DNA of 64,000 bases. It comes from JAFDZV01 sp964455525. Lineage in GTDB: Bacteria > Bacteroidota > Ignavibacteria > OLB7. The notes beneath the pieces are model-generated. The model worked only from the letters and a program-made list of their open reading frames with translations. It did no database searches and was not told the origin of the DNA. The DNA lies in contig CAYVWR010000001.1 of assembly GCA_964455525.1 (NCBI GenBank), positions 744,001 to 808,000 on the forward strand, given 5' to 3'. Below are positions 8,990 to 18,442 of the stretch, piece by piece (position 1 is the stretch's first letter; each line of letters begins with the position of its first letter). The position numbers and the translations under genes are program-made.

Positions 8990-9870
8990 ATGTTGCTCTC
9001 CGGCGCACCCCAGTTCAATTCCACCACATCCTCCCCCCCATCAAAACGCACTACGCTGCCGTTGATCCACGAAGCATAATCGCTTGCAAGAAGGACGATC
9101 CCACGTCCCACATCCTCTGGCGTCGTCAATCGCCCGAACGGATTGCGCTCCATCGCATGGGCAACGATCTCGGCATTGCCCGGAATCTTGCTCAGAGCCG
9201 GGGTAACCGTGACACCGGCCTGGACGGCATTGGCGGCAATGCCATGCGGGCCAAGCTCAAACGCAAGCTGCCGACAGTAGCTTTCGAGAGCGGCTTTTGC
9301 AGCCGAGACCGCGCCATACATCGGCAGAACACGGTGCGAGCCGGAACTGGTCATTGCAACGATGCGCCCGCCTGCCTTCATCAGCCCGCGGTGCACTACA
9401 TCCTGCGTCCAGTAGATGAGGCTGTTTGCCATGACATTCATCGTCATCTCCACCTGCGACTGCGTCAGCCCATCCTTTGGATCGGGGGCGATAAAGGGTT
9501 TCAGCGAGCCGAACGCAAGGGAATGCATCAGAAGACGGAGCGTAGCCCCCTCCCGCTCCGCAAAGAGCGCTGCAACCGAATCGAGCACTGAACCGCGCTG
9601 GACGGCATCGGCCGCATTCACATTGAAGAAATGGGCTTCCACCCCCAGTTCGCGGATCTGATCCTGAACCTGCTGGCATGCAGCGAGCGTGGCGCCACGG
9701 TCGAGATGAACGCCGATGATATGGATCCCATGGCGGGCGCATTCCAGCGCCGTCGCGGCACCAAAACCGCTGGAAGCTCCAAGGATCAGCGCAAAAGTAT
9801 TCGTGGGAAAGCTGAGAGCGTGCAAGAGGATATCGCCTGTTATGGAAGTTGGATAGTGCTGCAAGAACAT
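8986..9870 (-). CDS. SDR-family enoyl-ACP reductase-like protein
   Basis: From the ATG at 9870 the protein has 294 residues; a longer frame reaches 9918. A Rossmann motif ALILGASSGFGAATAL lies near the N-terminus. The catalytic Tyr and Lys sit in YGAVSAAKAALE with six residues between them. That Y-x6-K spacing marks the FabI/FabL enoyl-ACP reductase branch, while ordinary SDRs have Y-x3-K. TMNVMANSLIYWTQDVV and DVGRGIVLLASDYASWINGSVVRFDGG complete the fold. The likely role is the last reduction step of fatty acid elongation with NAD(P)H. It is coupled by a 4-base overlap to nanE, an odd pairing. A specialised SDR of unknown substrate cannot be excluded. Confidence 0.8.
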   Translation of the reverse strand: MFLQHYPTSITGDILLHALSFPTNTFALILGASSGFGAATALECARHGIHIIGVHLDRGATLAACQQVQDQIRELGVEAHFFNVNAADAVQRGSVLDSVAALFAEREGATLRLLMHSLAFGSLKPFIAPDPKDGLTQSQVEMTMNVMANSLIYWTQDVVHRGLMKAGGRIVAMTSSGSHRVLPMYGAVSAAKAALESYCRQLAFELGPHGIAANAVQAGVTVTPALSKIPGNAEIVAHAMERNPFGRLTTPEDVGRGIVLLASDYASWINGSVVRFDGGEDVVELNWGAPESNI

Positions 9871-10083
9871 AAAGCCCGACAAAGCATCAGGACAGGCCCC
9901 GGACAGTGCGGCCCCCAATATACTGATGGCGTTTCTTCATTCCTATATCCGGCATACCCGCAGCCATACACGCGTTTCGCCGATCTGCTCCCCTCTGGTA
10001 TATTGCCCGATCACCCTGCCTGCCACACCCCCTTCCCTGAACGGGTATGGCAGGCGGGACAGTATTCAGCAGTATCCCAACAG

Positions 10084-10623
10084 ATGAACGCTCTTTTTTT
10101 CGACCGTGACGGAGTGATCAATCGCCGACTTGTGGGCGATTATGTGAAGCGAATCGAGGATTTCGAGCTTCTCCCGGATATCTTCGATGTGCTGCCGCGT
10201 GTGCATGCTGCCGGGTATCTCGCCATCGTCATCACCAATCAGCGGGGAATCGGCCGGGGCCTTATGAGCGGGTCAGACCTGGAGGCGATCCATGCAACCA
10301 TGCAGAAGACCATCGCGGATCGCGTCGGCCACAGGTTCGATGCGATCTATCATTGCCCGCACGATCACGCAGACTCCTGCACCTGCCGCAAACCTCTTCC
10401 CGGCATGATCGTTCAGGCCGCCAGGGATTTCAGTATCGACCTGGGCGGATCATGGATGATCGGCGACTCGGAGACGGATATCATAGCCGGGATCGCTGCC
10501 GGATGCCATACCGCCCGTATCCATTCGCCGCAGGAGCCAACACGTGCCGAGATATCCTCCGCATCGCTTGCCGAGGCCTGGGAAGCTATCAGAAACGTGG
10601 AGGGCGGGAGCCTCCCAGCCTAA
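10084..10623 (+). CDS. gmhB: D-glycero-D-manno-heptose 1,7-bisphosphate 7-phosphatase
   Basis: This 179-residue HAD-superfamily phosphatase makes the ADP-heptose precursor for lipopolysaccharide inner core. It has HAD motif I FFDRDGVIN at residues 5-13, motif II VITNQRGIGRG, and the GmhB zinc loop CPHDHADSCTCRKP. Motif III/IV is MIGDSETDIIAGIAAGC. The start at 10084 is chosen because the catalytic Asp falls at the canonical distance; the much longer frame back to 9631 runs antisense to the upstream gene. The related histidinol-phosphatase domain of HisB shares this fold, but the zinc loop and length fit GmhB. Free-standing gene with a divergent neighbour. Confidence 0.92.
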   Translation: MNALFFDRDGVINRRLVGDYVKRIEDFELLPDIFDVLPRVHAAGYLAIVITNQRGIGRGLMSGSDLEAIHATMQKTIADRVGHRFDAIYHCPHDHADSCTCRKPLPGMIVQAARDFSIDLGGSWMIGDSETDIIAGIAAGCHTARIHSPQEPTRAEISSASLAEAWEAIRNVEGGSLPA

Positions 10624-10735
10624 CCCCATTCGGCATCGCCGCATGCATAACTATGGTCTGTTACGCAATAGCCGTTCGCGGATATCCCCGGCCGCATTAC
10701 TTTTGTAGGAATAACGGAGATCAGCCAATATCAAC

Positions 10736-11080
10736 ATGATGGACCATCCCGCACCTTTAAAGATCCAACAGACCTCACCGGCAGAGCTGACACTCTCCTG
10801 GCTCGATGGCTCGCAGTGCACGTTGACACTGAAATTCCTGCGCGACGAGTGCCCGTGCGCCGGTTGCAAGGGAGAGGTCATCCTTGGCAAGGTCTATATG
10901 CCAGCCTTGCTTCCAACGTTCACACCAGGCATGTACGAAGTCCGCTCAATAGCACCGGTGGGAAACTATGGCATCCAGATCACCTGGAAGGATGGTCATC
11001 ATACCGGCATCTACCACTGGGAATACATTCATCTGCTCTGCGCACGAACAGAAAAGGAAAGCCGGGAAGAGAACCGATAG
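10736..11080 (+). CDS. DUF971 (gamma-butyrobetaine hydroxylase N-terminal-like) protein
   Basis: A compact 114-residue protein of the DUF971 family. In larger proteins this domain forms the N-terminal zinc-binding part of gamma-butyrobetaine dioxygenase; bacteria often carry it alone, sometimes near iron-sulfur proteins. Family landmarks are LTLSWLDGSQCTLTLKFLRDECPCAGC (a possible Cys metal site), then VGNYGIQITWKDGHHTGIYHWEYI. Two ATGs in a row (10736 and 10739) leave the start open by one residue. The biochemical role of stand-alone members is not established. It may share a transcript with the glycosyltransferase 120 bases downstream. Confidence 0.9.
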   Translation: MMDHPAPLKIQQTSPAELTLSWLDGSQCTLTLKFLRDECPCAGCKGEVILGKVYMPALLPTFTPGMYEVRSIAPVGNYGIQITWKDGHHTGIYHWEYIHLLCARTEKESREENR

Positions 11081-11200
11081 CAGCCACGCCCATCGCCGAA
11101 GCCCCCTGGCTGGGCAATCCCCACTCTCCTCCTCTGCTATCATCGGCCGGCAGGTACCTCCGATGTTGTTGCGCTCATCAGCTCTCGGATCACGGACCTG

Positions 11201-12334
11201 ATGCGTATACTAACCCTCTGTTTCTCAAAGACTGTCGGTGGGCTGGAGCTTGCAACTCTTCGTTGGGGCGCCGAGCTTCGCCTGCGGGGCCACCATGTTG
11301 TGGCAGTGCTGCCGGACTCGCCCGAGCTGGTTCGTTTTGCTGTGGAGCGCGGCATCTCGGTCGATTCCATCACCCCTACCCTTCCCTATCTGGACCTTCC
11401 GGCCGCACGCAAGCTGAGCACGGTTCTGGCCCGCGAGGACATCGAGATCATTATCGTAGGGCGCACCCGTGATCTCAGCACGGCAATGCTGGCCGCCGGA
11501 CGCGATGTGGCCGTGGTGCTCTACCAGCAGATGCAGTCCGGGATCGATAAACACGACTGGTTTCATAACAAGGTGTTCAGACGGCTCGATGGCTGCGTCA
11601 CGATCACACGGCGCGGACAGGAGGAGCTTCTGCAACATACGGCACTGGCAGCCGAGAAGATCGCAGTCATTCCCCCGGGCGTCGATGCCTCGCATTTTTC
11701 GATGGACGCCACCGGACGCACACAGGCACGGCAACACTACGGCATTCCGCAGGATGCATTTGCCGTCGGCATTGTCGGCGGATTCAACCCAGGCAAGGGA
11801 CAACGGGAATTTCTGGAAGGGCTGCAAATAGCGGCCACGCTCGACTCGGAATTAGCGTCACGGCTTTATGGGGTTCTCGTAGGAGAACGTGCCGGAGATC
11901 AGAAGGAATATATCGGCGATCTCCGACAACTGCGTGATTCCCTCCCGTTTGCCGATCGTGTACGGTTCCATCCGTTCGCCGATTCTCCCCGTGATGCGTT
12001 CCGGGCGCTCGACGTCTTTGTGCTTGCATCCCATTCGGAGACATTCGGCATGGTACTGCAAGAGGCCGTGACGATGGGAATCCCGGCCATCGGCACCGAT
12101 AGCGGCGGCGTGCCGGAGATCATCGAACATGAACAGACCGGCCTGCTTGTGCCGCCCAAGGATTCCAGAGCCATCGGTGAGGCGATCGTCAGACTCTATC
12201 GTGACCCCGATCTTCGCCGCCGTCTGGCAGAGGCCGGACGCCGGTTTGCAGTCAGGGCATACGATCCTGAACAGCAGTACAAAACGTTCGAGGCATTGCT
12301 TGATGCCTCGCTCGCCCGCAGAAACAATCGTTGA
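11201..12334 (+). CDS. Glycosyltransferase family 4
   Basis: 377-residue GT-B-fold retaining glycosyltransferase. The acceptor-side domain opens MRILTLCFSKTVGGLELATL with the Gly-rich GGLE loop. The donor domain carries VGIVGGFNPGKGQREFLEGL and the GT4 signature: LASHSETFGMVLQEAVTMGIPAIGTDSGGVPEIIEHEQTGLLVPPKD (E-x7-E type). It probably adds a sugar from a nucleotide-sugar donor during cell-surface polysaccharide or LPS synthesis at the cytoplasmic face of the membrane. Two loci upstream is gmhB, also an LPS gene, which fits loosely. The sugar specificity cannot be assigned. Confidence 0.9.
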   Translation: MRILTLCFSKTVGGLELATLRWGAELRLRGHHVVAVLPDSPELVRFAVERGISVDSITPTLPYLDLPAARKLSTVLAREDIEIIIVGRTRDLSTAMLAAGRDVAVVLYQQMQSGIDKHDWFHNKVFRRLDGCVTITRRGQEELLQHTALAAEKIAVIPPGVDASHFSMDATGRTQARQHYGIPQDAFAVGIVGGFNPGKGQREFLEGLQIAATLDSELASRLYGVLVGERAGDQKEYIGDLRQLRDSLPFADRVRFHPFADSPRDAFRALDVFVLASHSETFGMVLQEAVTMGIPAIGTDSGGVPEIIEHEQTGLLVPPKDSRAIGEAIVRLYRDPDLRRRLAEAGRRFAVRAYDPEQQYKTFEALLDASLARRNNR

Positions 12335-12617
12335 TATCATCCTCGGCATCATGCCGAGGCAGGACACCTGTACCGGAAGGATAATGGAGTGCAACGAAAT
12401 ACACAGGATGTCCGTAGAGCTGCCAGATCATCGGGCATGATTGGTGAAAGAATATCCTGAGCAGAAACATTGTCTGGTGCCCCATATCTTTCGTTGCGCA
12501 AGCCAGCATCCCTCGTCACAACAACGGGGATGGATGCAATCGGGCAACCGCATAAACAGACAGACCAGTCGGTAGATCTCCGAAACCTTCAACCCCTGTA
12601 GAACCAACAGATCAGCG

Positions 12618-15269
12618 ATGCAGGAACAGGCGGTAAGCAACCAGAAAAAAATAGCACCATATCCTGGCGGCACTGGACGGTCGATCATACCGGTTCCTCC
12701 AACGGCGCTGATCGGCAGATCACACGAACTCCTGAGCGCACAACACGCCCTCGACCAGCCACATACCCGGCTCCTCACACTTACAGGACCCGGTGGCGTC
12801 GGAAAAACTCGCCTCTCACTCGAAATCGCACATCGCATCGCTCATACCTTCGCACATGGGGCGACCTTCGTCTCACTGGCCCCACTCAACGATCCCACAC
12901 TCGTGCTCGCATCCATCGCTGCTGCACTCGGACTCCGCGAGGAAGCTGCAACTTCCCTTATCGATCGACTCAAACTCTTCCTCCGCGATCGTAACTACCT
13001 CCTCATCCTCGATAACTTCGAGCAGGTCATCCAGGCCGCTCCCCTGCTCGTCGAACTCCTCTCGGCTGCGCCACAACTGCATATCATCGTCTCCAGCAGA
13101 GCAGCCCTGCGTGTCCGTGGTGAGCATGAACTCCCCCTGCATCCGTTGCAACTCCCTGATCCGGCACACACTGCACAACACGAGGTGATCGCGGACTCCA
13201 TGGCGCTCTTCGTGCAGGCAGCAACCGCTGTCGATCCGTTGTTCAAGCTCTCCCAGAACAACCATGCAACCGTCGCCGAGATCTGCCGCAGGCTCGATGG
13301 ATTGCCGCTTGCCATCGAGCTGGCAGCCGCACGGGTGCGGATGCTCTCGGTGCAGAGCATCCTTGCACGGCTGGGCAACCGGCTCGGCTTGCTCACTGGC
13401 GGAGCACGTGATCTGCCAGCACGCCAGCAGACGCTGCGCGATGCGATCGCCTGGAGCTACGAGCTGCTGCTGGAGCACGAGCGCAGGGTGTTTCGGAGGT
13501 TGGCGACATTCAGTGCTGGCTGCACCCTGGAGGCAGCCGAGGAGGTTTGTCAGTTGCAGGAGGAGGCGGGGATGGACATGATGGAGACGCTTGGCTCGTT
13601 GCTGGAGAAGAGCATGGTTTACCGGAAGCAGGGTCAGCAATCCGAGGAGCGTTTTGCCATGCTGGAGACGATTCGCGAGTATGCTCTGGAGATGCTCCGC
13701 GAGGCCGGCGAGGAGAAGATATTCCGCGACAGACACGCCGCCTTCTTTCTTCAACGTGCGCAGCGCTCCAGACACGAGCTGCTCAGGGGAGACCAGAAGC
13801 TCTGGATAGGGATGTTGGATGCCGACCATGACAACTTCCGAGGGGCCATCAACTGGCTGCTTGCAAGCGGCAACGCCGAGCATGCTGCCGGTATCGGAAG
13901 CTCGCTTATGCGGTTCTGGATCATCCAGAGCTATCTGACCGAGGGAAGGGAATGGCTGGAAAAGATCCTCGACACCGGCAACACCCTACAGCCAAAGACG
14001 CGCATTGATCTTCGCAACCAGCTTGCTACTCTGGCCTGGAGCCACGGGGATCTTGCCATCGCCAAAAACATCCTCCAGCAAAGCCTGGCCGATGCCGAGA
14101 AGCTTCAAGAAGAATGGCAGATTCAAACCGCTCTGAATCTGCTCGGCAACGTGGCATTTGAAGCGGGCGATCTGGCGTGCTCCGCTGAAATGCACCAGCG
14201 TAGCCTGGCATTACGCCGGAAGGAAGGGAATCAGGAACGAATCGCCGGGGCGCTCATCAACCTGGCAAATACCAGTTGCTCCCTCGGAGAATTCGAGCAG
14301 GCATTGATGATGTACAAGGAAGCGCTGGCAAACGACACAGGGTATAACAATCATGAGATGGTAATGCTCGGCACGATGAACATCGGCTTTGTAGAGTATT
14401 GCCTGGGTAATTATAAAAGCGCCGATGCAAATCTGAACAAGGCATTGGGTCTGCTGGAGATGTGGCCCGACAGAAGAGCAAAGGTATCGCTCTATGTGAA
14501 TCTGGCCCGGCTTGCGTCCGAAATGGGAGAAGGTGAACGGGCCATCGCCTATCTCGATGAAGTGCTGCCTATCGCAGAGGAGCTGGAGGATATCGGACGT
14601 ATAGGCTTCGTCTACGGCAACATGGCACATGCCTACCTTCTGATGGGGGAACGCCTGAAGGCGCTGGAATACTACCGTGAGAGCCTGGCCAGGCATTTTG
14701 AACGGCATTATAACCGTGCTACGGCCATCCACCTTGTTGAGATCGGCATCGCTAGCCATCCCCTCGGGCGGCCACGCCAGGTCGCCATGATGCTGGCGGC
14801 AGGGCTTGCATTCGATGCGATTCTCGGCAAATCGCTGCCGATAGGCGATCAGCAACGGCTGGCGACCGCACAACATTACCTTGCTCGGACGCTCGGTGAG
14901 GATGGCTATCAGGAAGCACTGCTGCAAGGGAGCAGTCTGACGATAGCACAGGCCGTCGCCATAGCCCAAGAACTTATCAAGGCCATCCTGAGCGGCCAGG
15001 CCCCGGAAATGCCCGCAACCGGAGAGTCCGATGCGCAATCGGCACCGCAGAGCCTATTGCCGCCACTCCCGTATCCCTCCGATCTTACGCTCCGCGAGGT
15101 AGAGGTGCTACGGCTGGTAGCTCGTGGGCTGACCGACGCCGAGACCGGAGAGAAACTTTTCATCAGTACCCGTACGGTACATGCCCACCTGCGCTCGGTG
15201 TACAGCAAGCTTGGCGTTACCTCGCGTGCTGGCGCAGCCGAATTCGCGCAGATCCATGGCCTTGTCTGA
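12618..15269 (+). CDS. STAND ATPase-TPR-LuxR regulator, copy 1
   Basis: 883-residue LAL/MalT-like regulator. Residues 29-60 lead into Walker A GPGGVGKT (57-64). Walker B LLILDN (128-133), a sensor SSRAALRVRGEHE and the GLPLAIELAAAR box complete an NB-ARC-type switch ATPase to about residue 360. TPR-like helical repeats follow to about 720. The C-terminus is a LuxR helix-turn-helix: LTLREVEVLRLVARGLTDAETGEKL then ISTRTVHAHLRSVYSKL. Such proteins are thought to bind a ligand or partner through the TPR part, oligomerise with ATP, and activate transcription. Its ATPase-coding DNA is repeated exactly in the next gene, while TPR and HTH parts differ. The target genes are unknown. Confidence 0.9.
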   Translation: MQEQAVSNQKKIAPYPGGTGRSIIPVPPTALIGRSHELLSAQHALDQPHTRLLTLTGPGGVGKTRLSLEIAHRIAHTFAHGATFVSLAPLNDPTLVLASIAAALGLREEAATSLIDRLKLFLRDRNYLLILDNFEQVIQAAPLLVELLSAAPQLHIIVSSRAALRVRGEHELPLHPLQLPDPAHTAQHEVIADSMALFVQAATAVDPLFKLSQNNHATVAEICRRLDGLPLAIELAAARVRMLSVQSILARLGNRLGLLTGGARDLPARQQTLRDAIAWSYELLLEHERRVFRRLATFSAGCTLEAAEEVCQLQEEAGMDMMETLGSLLEKSMVYRKQGQQSEERFAMLETIREYALEMLREAGEEKIFRDRHAAFFLQRAQRSRHELLRGDQKLWIGMLDADHDNFRGAINWLLASGNAEHAAGIGSSLMRFWIIQSYLTEGREWLEKILDTGNTLQPKTRIDLRNQLATLAWSHGDLAIAKNILQQSLADAEKLQEEWQIQTALNLLGNVAFEAGDLACSAEMHQRSLALRRKEGNQERIAGALINLANTSCSLGEFEQALMMYKEALANDTGYNNHEMVMLGTMNIGFVEYCLGNYKSADANLNKALGLLEMWPDRRAKVSLYVNLARLASEMGEGERAIAYLDEVLPIAEELEDIGRIGFVYGNMAHAYLLMGERLKALEYYRESLARHFERHYNRATAIHLVEIGIASHPLGRPRQVAMMLAAGLAFDAILGKSLPIGDQQRLATAQHYLARTLGEDGYQEALLQGSSLTIAQAVAIAQELIKAILSGQAPEMPATGESDAQSAPQSLLPPLPYPSDLTLREVEVLRLVARGLTDAETGEKLFISTRTVHAHLRSVYSKLGVTSRAGAAEFAQIHGLV
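12699..13707 (+). repeat. Direct repeat, copy 1 of a 1,009-base duplicated block
   Basis: Matches 15508-16516 at a constant offset of 2,809 bases with no difference that I could find by eye. The block starts at codon 28 of the first regulator and ends at codon 364, that is, it covers the entire switch ATPase. Edges are abrupt: a C/T difference at 12698 versus 15507 and a G/A difference at 13708 versus 16517. Confidence 0.92.
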
Positions 15270-15405
15270 GCCTCCCCGCCTGTGTCCTGTAGCTCCATGC
15301 CTCGTTGCCCTTACAGGCTGGAACAGGCATCCGTCAAATGCTATTCATCGCAGTTGAACCATGACCGCTACATTGCTGGCTACGGACCGTTGAGGAACTA
15401 CGACT

Positions 15406-18078
15406 ATGCAGAAATCAGATGCACAGGCATCAGCCCAACCAGCACAGACAGAGCAGGAACCGAAGATTGCCCAGGAGCAACGGCAGCTCTCGAATCTCCC
15501 GGTTCCCCCAACGGCGCTGATCGGCAGATCACACGAACTCCTGAGCGCACAACACGCCCTCGACCAGCCACATACCCGGCTCCTCACACTTACAGGACCC
15601 GGTGGCGTCGGAAAAACTCGCCTCTCACTCGAAATCGCACATCGCATCGCTCATACCTTCGCACATGGGGCGACCTTCGTCTCACTGGCCCCACTCAACG
15701 ATCCCACACTCGTGCTCGCATCCATCGCTGCTGCACTCGGACTCCGCGAGGAAGCTGCAACTTCCCTTATCGATCGACTCAAACTCTTCCTCCGCGATCG
15801 TAACTACCTCCTCATCCTCGATAACTTCGAGCAGGTCATCCAGGCCGCTCCCCTGCTCGTCGAACTCCTCTCGGCTGCGCCACAACTGCATATCATCGTC
15901 TCCAGCAGAGCAGCCCTGCGTGTCCGTGGTGAGCATGAACTCCCCCTGCATCCGTTGCAACTCCCTGATCCGGCACACACTGCACAACACGAGGTGATCG
16001 CGGACTCCATGGCGCTCTTCGTGCAGGCAGCAACCGCTGTCGATCCGTTGTTCAAGCTCTCCCAGAACAACCATGCAACCGTCGCCGAGATCTGCCGCAG
16101 GCTCGATGGATTGCCGCTTGCCATCGAGCTGGCAGCCGCACGGGTGCGGATGCTCTCGGTGCAGAGCATCCTTGCACGGCTGGGCAACCGGCTCGGCTTG
16201 CTCACTGGCGGAGCACGTGATCTGCCAGCACGCCAGCAGACGCTGCGCGATGCGATCGCCTGGAGCTACGAGCTGCTGCTGGAGCACGAGCGCAGGGTGT
16301 TTCGGAGGTTGGCGACATTCAGTGCTGGCTGCACCCTGGAGGCAGCCGAGGAGGTTTGTCAGTTGCAGGAGGAGGCGGGGATGGACATGATGGAGACGCT
16401 TGGCTCGTTGCTGGAGAAGAGCATGGTTTACCGGAAGCAGGGTCAGCAATCCGAGGAGCGTTTTGCCATGCTGGAGACGATTCGCGAGTATGCTCTGGAG
16501 ATGCTCCGCGAGGCCGATGAGGAGCACACGATCAGGAGCCGCCACGCGCAATATTTCATCGCGCTGGCAAGGAAAGGGATCGTGGGGTTGATCGGGCCGC
16601 AACAGAAGGAATGGCTACAGATCTACGCACATGAGCATGACAACTTCCGATCGGCCCTTGCCTGGCTCAAGGATACCGGGCAGAACGCCCTGATGCTGGA
16701 GCTTGCCGGCATGCTGGGCCATTTCTGGCTGATGCATAGCCACCTGAGCGAAGGACGCCGATGGCTTGCACTGGCGCTTGCCGCCGGGGGCGAGAATGCG
16801 CCGCTGGAGATACAAGCCAATGTGCTGAACCATTACGGCAACATCCTCGCCGCGATGGGCGACCTTGCCCTGGCAAGGCAACAGTACGAGCAAAGCCTGG
16901 AGATCTATCGCCAGCAGGACAAGTTGCCGCAGGTTGGCGTTCTCATCAGCAACATCGGCAATATGGCCCTGGCGCTCGGGGACGTGCCTCGCGCCAGAGA
17001 ACTTTTCGAGCAAAGCCTGGAGATCCGCCGAACGCTGGGAGACACCAAGGGAGTGGCCGGAGCGCTCAATAATCTGGGCAATATCCTCCAGATCCTGGAG
17101 GAGTATGAGATATCGCGGGCATTCTACGAGGAAGCGCTGGAGATATACCAGAAACTGGGAAGTCCGCAGGGCATACTCTTTTCCCTGACCAATATGGGGA
17201 TACTCGCCCATGTCCTCGGCGATATCGAGCAGGCAGGAACGTTATACCAGCAGAGCTTGGAACTCGCACGCGAACTGGCAAACCGGCGAGCGGAAGCTAC
17301 GCTTCTAAATCACCTGGGAAGGTGGCAGCACGACCGCAAATCCCTTGACGAAGCCTGGCATCTGCACAAGGAATCGTTCGCCCTGTTTCAGGCGATCGGC
17401 GATCGCAACGGAGCGGCGCAGGCGCAAACAAACCTCGGCAGGGTTGCCAGGAGCATGGGACGCACAGTGGAAGCCTACGAACTGTTCCGCAACGCCCTGG
17501 CAATCATGGTAGAGACCGGCGACCGGATAGATATGCCGACCTTGCTGATAGCCATCGGAGAACTGCTTGCAGGGCCACGGGGCCACGAGGTTGCCGTACA
17601 ACTATCGGGCGCCGCTGCAACGCTCAAGAAAGCAACCGGAGCCACCACGGAAAACGATACAGAGGAGCAGAGCCTTGTTCGAGAAAGGCTACAACCATCC
17701 CTGGACGAAGAGACATTCCAATGGGCCTGGGAGCGGGGAAGCCAGATGAACACGGAGGAGGCAGTGGAACTGGCGATGAACATCAATCCGGCCTGGCTGG
17801 CCATGAACCCGCCCGCGATGCCGATGGCCGCTCTGGCGACCACCCATGCCGCAGCAACGGAGCATCCGCCGGAGCAGCCCCTGGCAGCCCCCCTCACCCC
17901 ACGCGAACTCGATGTGCTCCGGCTGCTGGTTGATGGACAGACCGATGCCGATATCGGCAAAAAGCTCTTTATAAGCACCCGCACCGTCAATGCCCACCTG
18001 CGGTCGGTCTACAGCAAACTCCACGTCTCATCGCGCAAGGAGGCAGTGCGCAAGGCCATCTGGCACCGCCTGGTATAA
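15406..18078 (+). CDS. STAND ATPase-TPR-LuxR regulator, copy 2
   Basis: 890 residues, 136 bases after copy 1, with AGGAA upstream of the ATG. The ATPase region (about residues 35-371) is identical to copy 1, with Walker A GPGGVGKT and Walker B LLILDN. The TPR region is clearly homologous but diverged. It contains near-repeats such as EQSLEIYRQQDKLPQ and EQSLEIRRTLGDTKG and NLGNILQILEEYEIS, giving about eight TPR units. A low-complexity Ala/Pro linker (about 790-825) precedes the LuxR domain LTPRELDVLRLLVDGQTDADIGKKL and ISTRTVNAHLRSVYSKL. The sensor and DNA-recognition helices differ from copy 1, suggesting a different signal and perhaps different operators. Confidence 0.9.
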   Translation: MQKSDAQASAQPAQTEQEPKIAQEQRQLSNLPVPPTALIGRSHELLSAQHALDQPHTRLLTLTGPGGVGKTRLSLEIAHRIAHTFAHGATFVSLAPLNDPTLVLASIAAALGLREEAATSLIDRLKLFLRDRNYLLILDNFEQVIQAAPLLVELLSAAPQLHIIVSSRAALRVRGEHELPLHPLQLPDPAHTAQHEVIADSMALFVQAATAVDPLFKLSQNNHATVAEICRRLDGLPLAIELAAARVRMLSVQSILARLGNRLGLLTGGARDLPARQQTLRDAIAWSYELLLEHERRVFRRLATFSAGCTLEAAEEVCQLQEEAGMDMMETLGSLLEKSMVYRKQGQQSEERFAMLETIREYALEMLREADEEHTIRSRHAQYFIALARKGIVGLIGPQQKEWLQIYAHEHDNFRSALAWLKDTGQNALMLELAGMLGHFWLMHSHLSEGRRWLALALAAGGENAPLEIQANVLNHYGNILAAMGDLALARQQYEQSLEIYRQQDKLPQVGVLISNIGNMALALGDVPRARELFEQSLEIRRTLGDTKGVAGALNNLGNILQILEEYEISRAFYEEALEIYQKLGSPQGILFSLTNMGILAHVLGDIEQAGTLYQQSLELARELANRRAEATLLNHLGRWQHDRKSLDEAWHLHKESFALFQAIGDRNGAAQAQTNLGRVARSMGRTVEAYELFRNALAIMVETGDRIDMPTLLIAIGELLAGPRGHEVAVQLSGAAATLKKATGATTENDTEEQSLVRERLQPSLDEETFQWAWERGSQMNTEEAVELAMNINPAWLAMNPPAMPMAALATTHAAATEHPPEQPLAAPLTPRELDVLRLLVDGQTDADIGKKLFISTRTVNAHLRSVYSKLHVSSRKEAVRKAIWHRLV
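15508..16516 (+). repeat. Direct repeat, copy 2 of a 1,009-base duplicated block
   Basis: Partner of 12699-13707. Upstream regions and N-terminal about 30 codons of the two genes are unrelated, so the duplication or conversion was limited to the ATPase module. Confidence 0.92.
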
Positions 18079-18442
18079 ATAATTTGCACCGTCCCCGCGC
18101 CCATGCATGGCGACCGTGGAGGCGCAAGAACGCTCCGCAGAATTCATCATCACCGCAATACCCTTCGATTTCCGAGCGATTTCCGGCATTATCACATCAT
18201 CCTGGCAACTGCCTGGATGATTGCCTAGGCAGTTGCCAATGCGGCTGGTTGAAAAATAGGCAATGCGATTGGCTCAACTGCCGATGCATCCCCCCCTGCA
18301 CACAACGCAAATTTGCACTCGTTGATGAGCGGCAATGGTGCCACGGCAGATGATGAACAGCACACGATGATCGGCCGATATGACGGCCGGACGATGAACA
18401 AACGATACACGGCCGCTCACTGAATGGGACTGACTTCTTACG
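18079..18442. other. Intergenic region with one hairpin
   Basis: No gene seen. An inverted repeat GGCAACTGCCT (18204-18214) / AGGCAGTTGCC (18227-18237) is followed on neither side by a T-tract. It could be a weak terminator for the regulator gene or a binding site in front of the lipoprotein gene. Confidence 0.4.

Noticed and set aside
9631..10083. N-terminal extension of the gmhB frame
   Set aside because: Runs antisense through the reductase gene; the HAD motif begins just after the ATG at 10084.
12873..13883. Minus-strand frame of 336 codons, repeated at 15682-16602
   Set aside because: Shadow of the duplicated ATPase block; its repetition only reflects the duplication.
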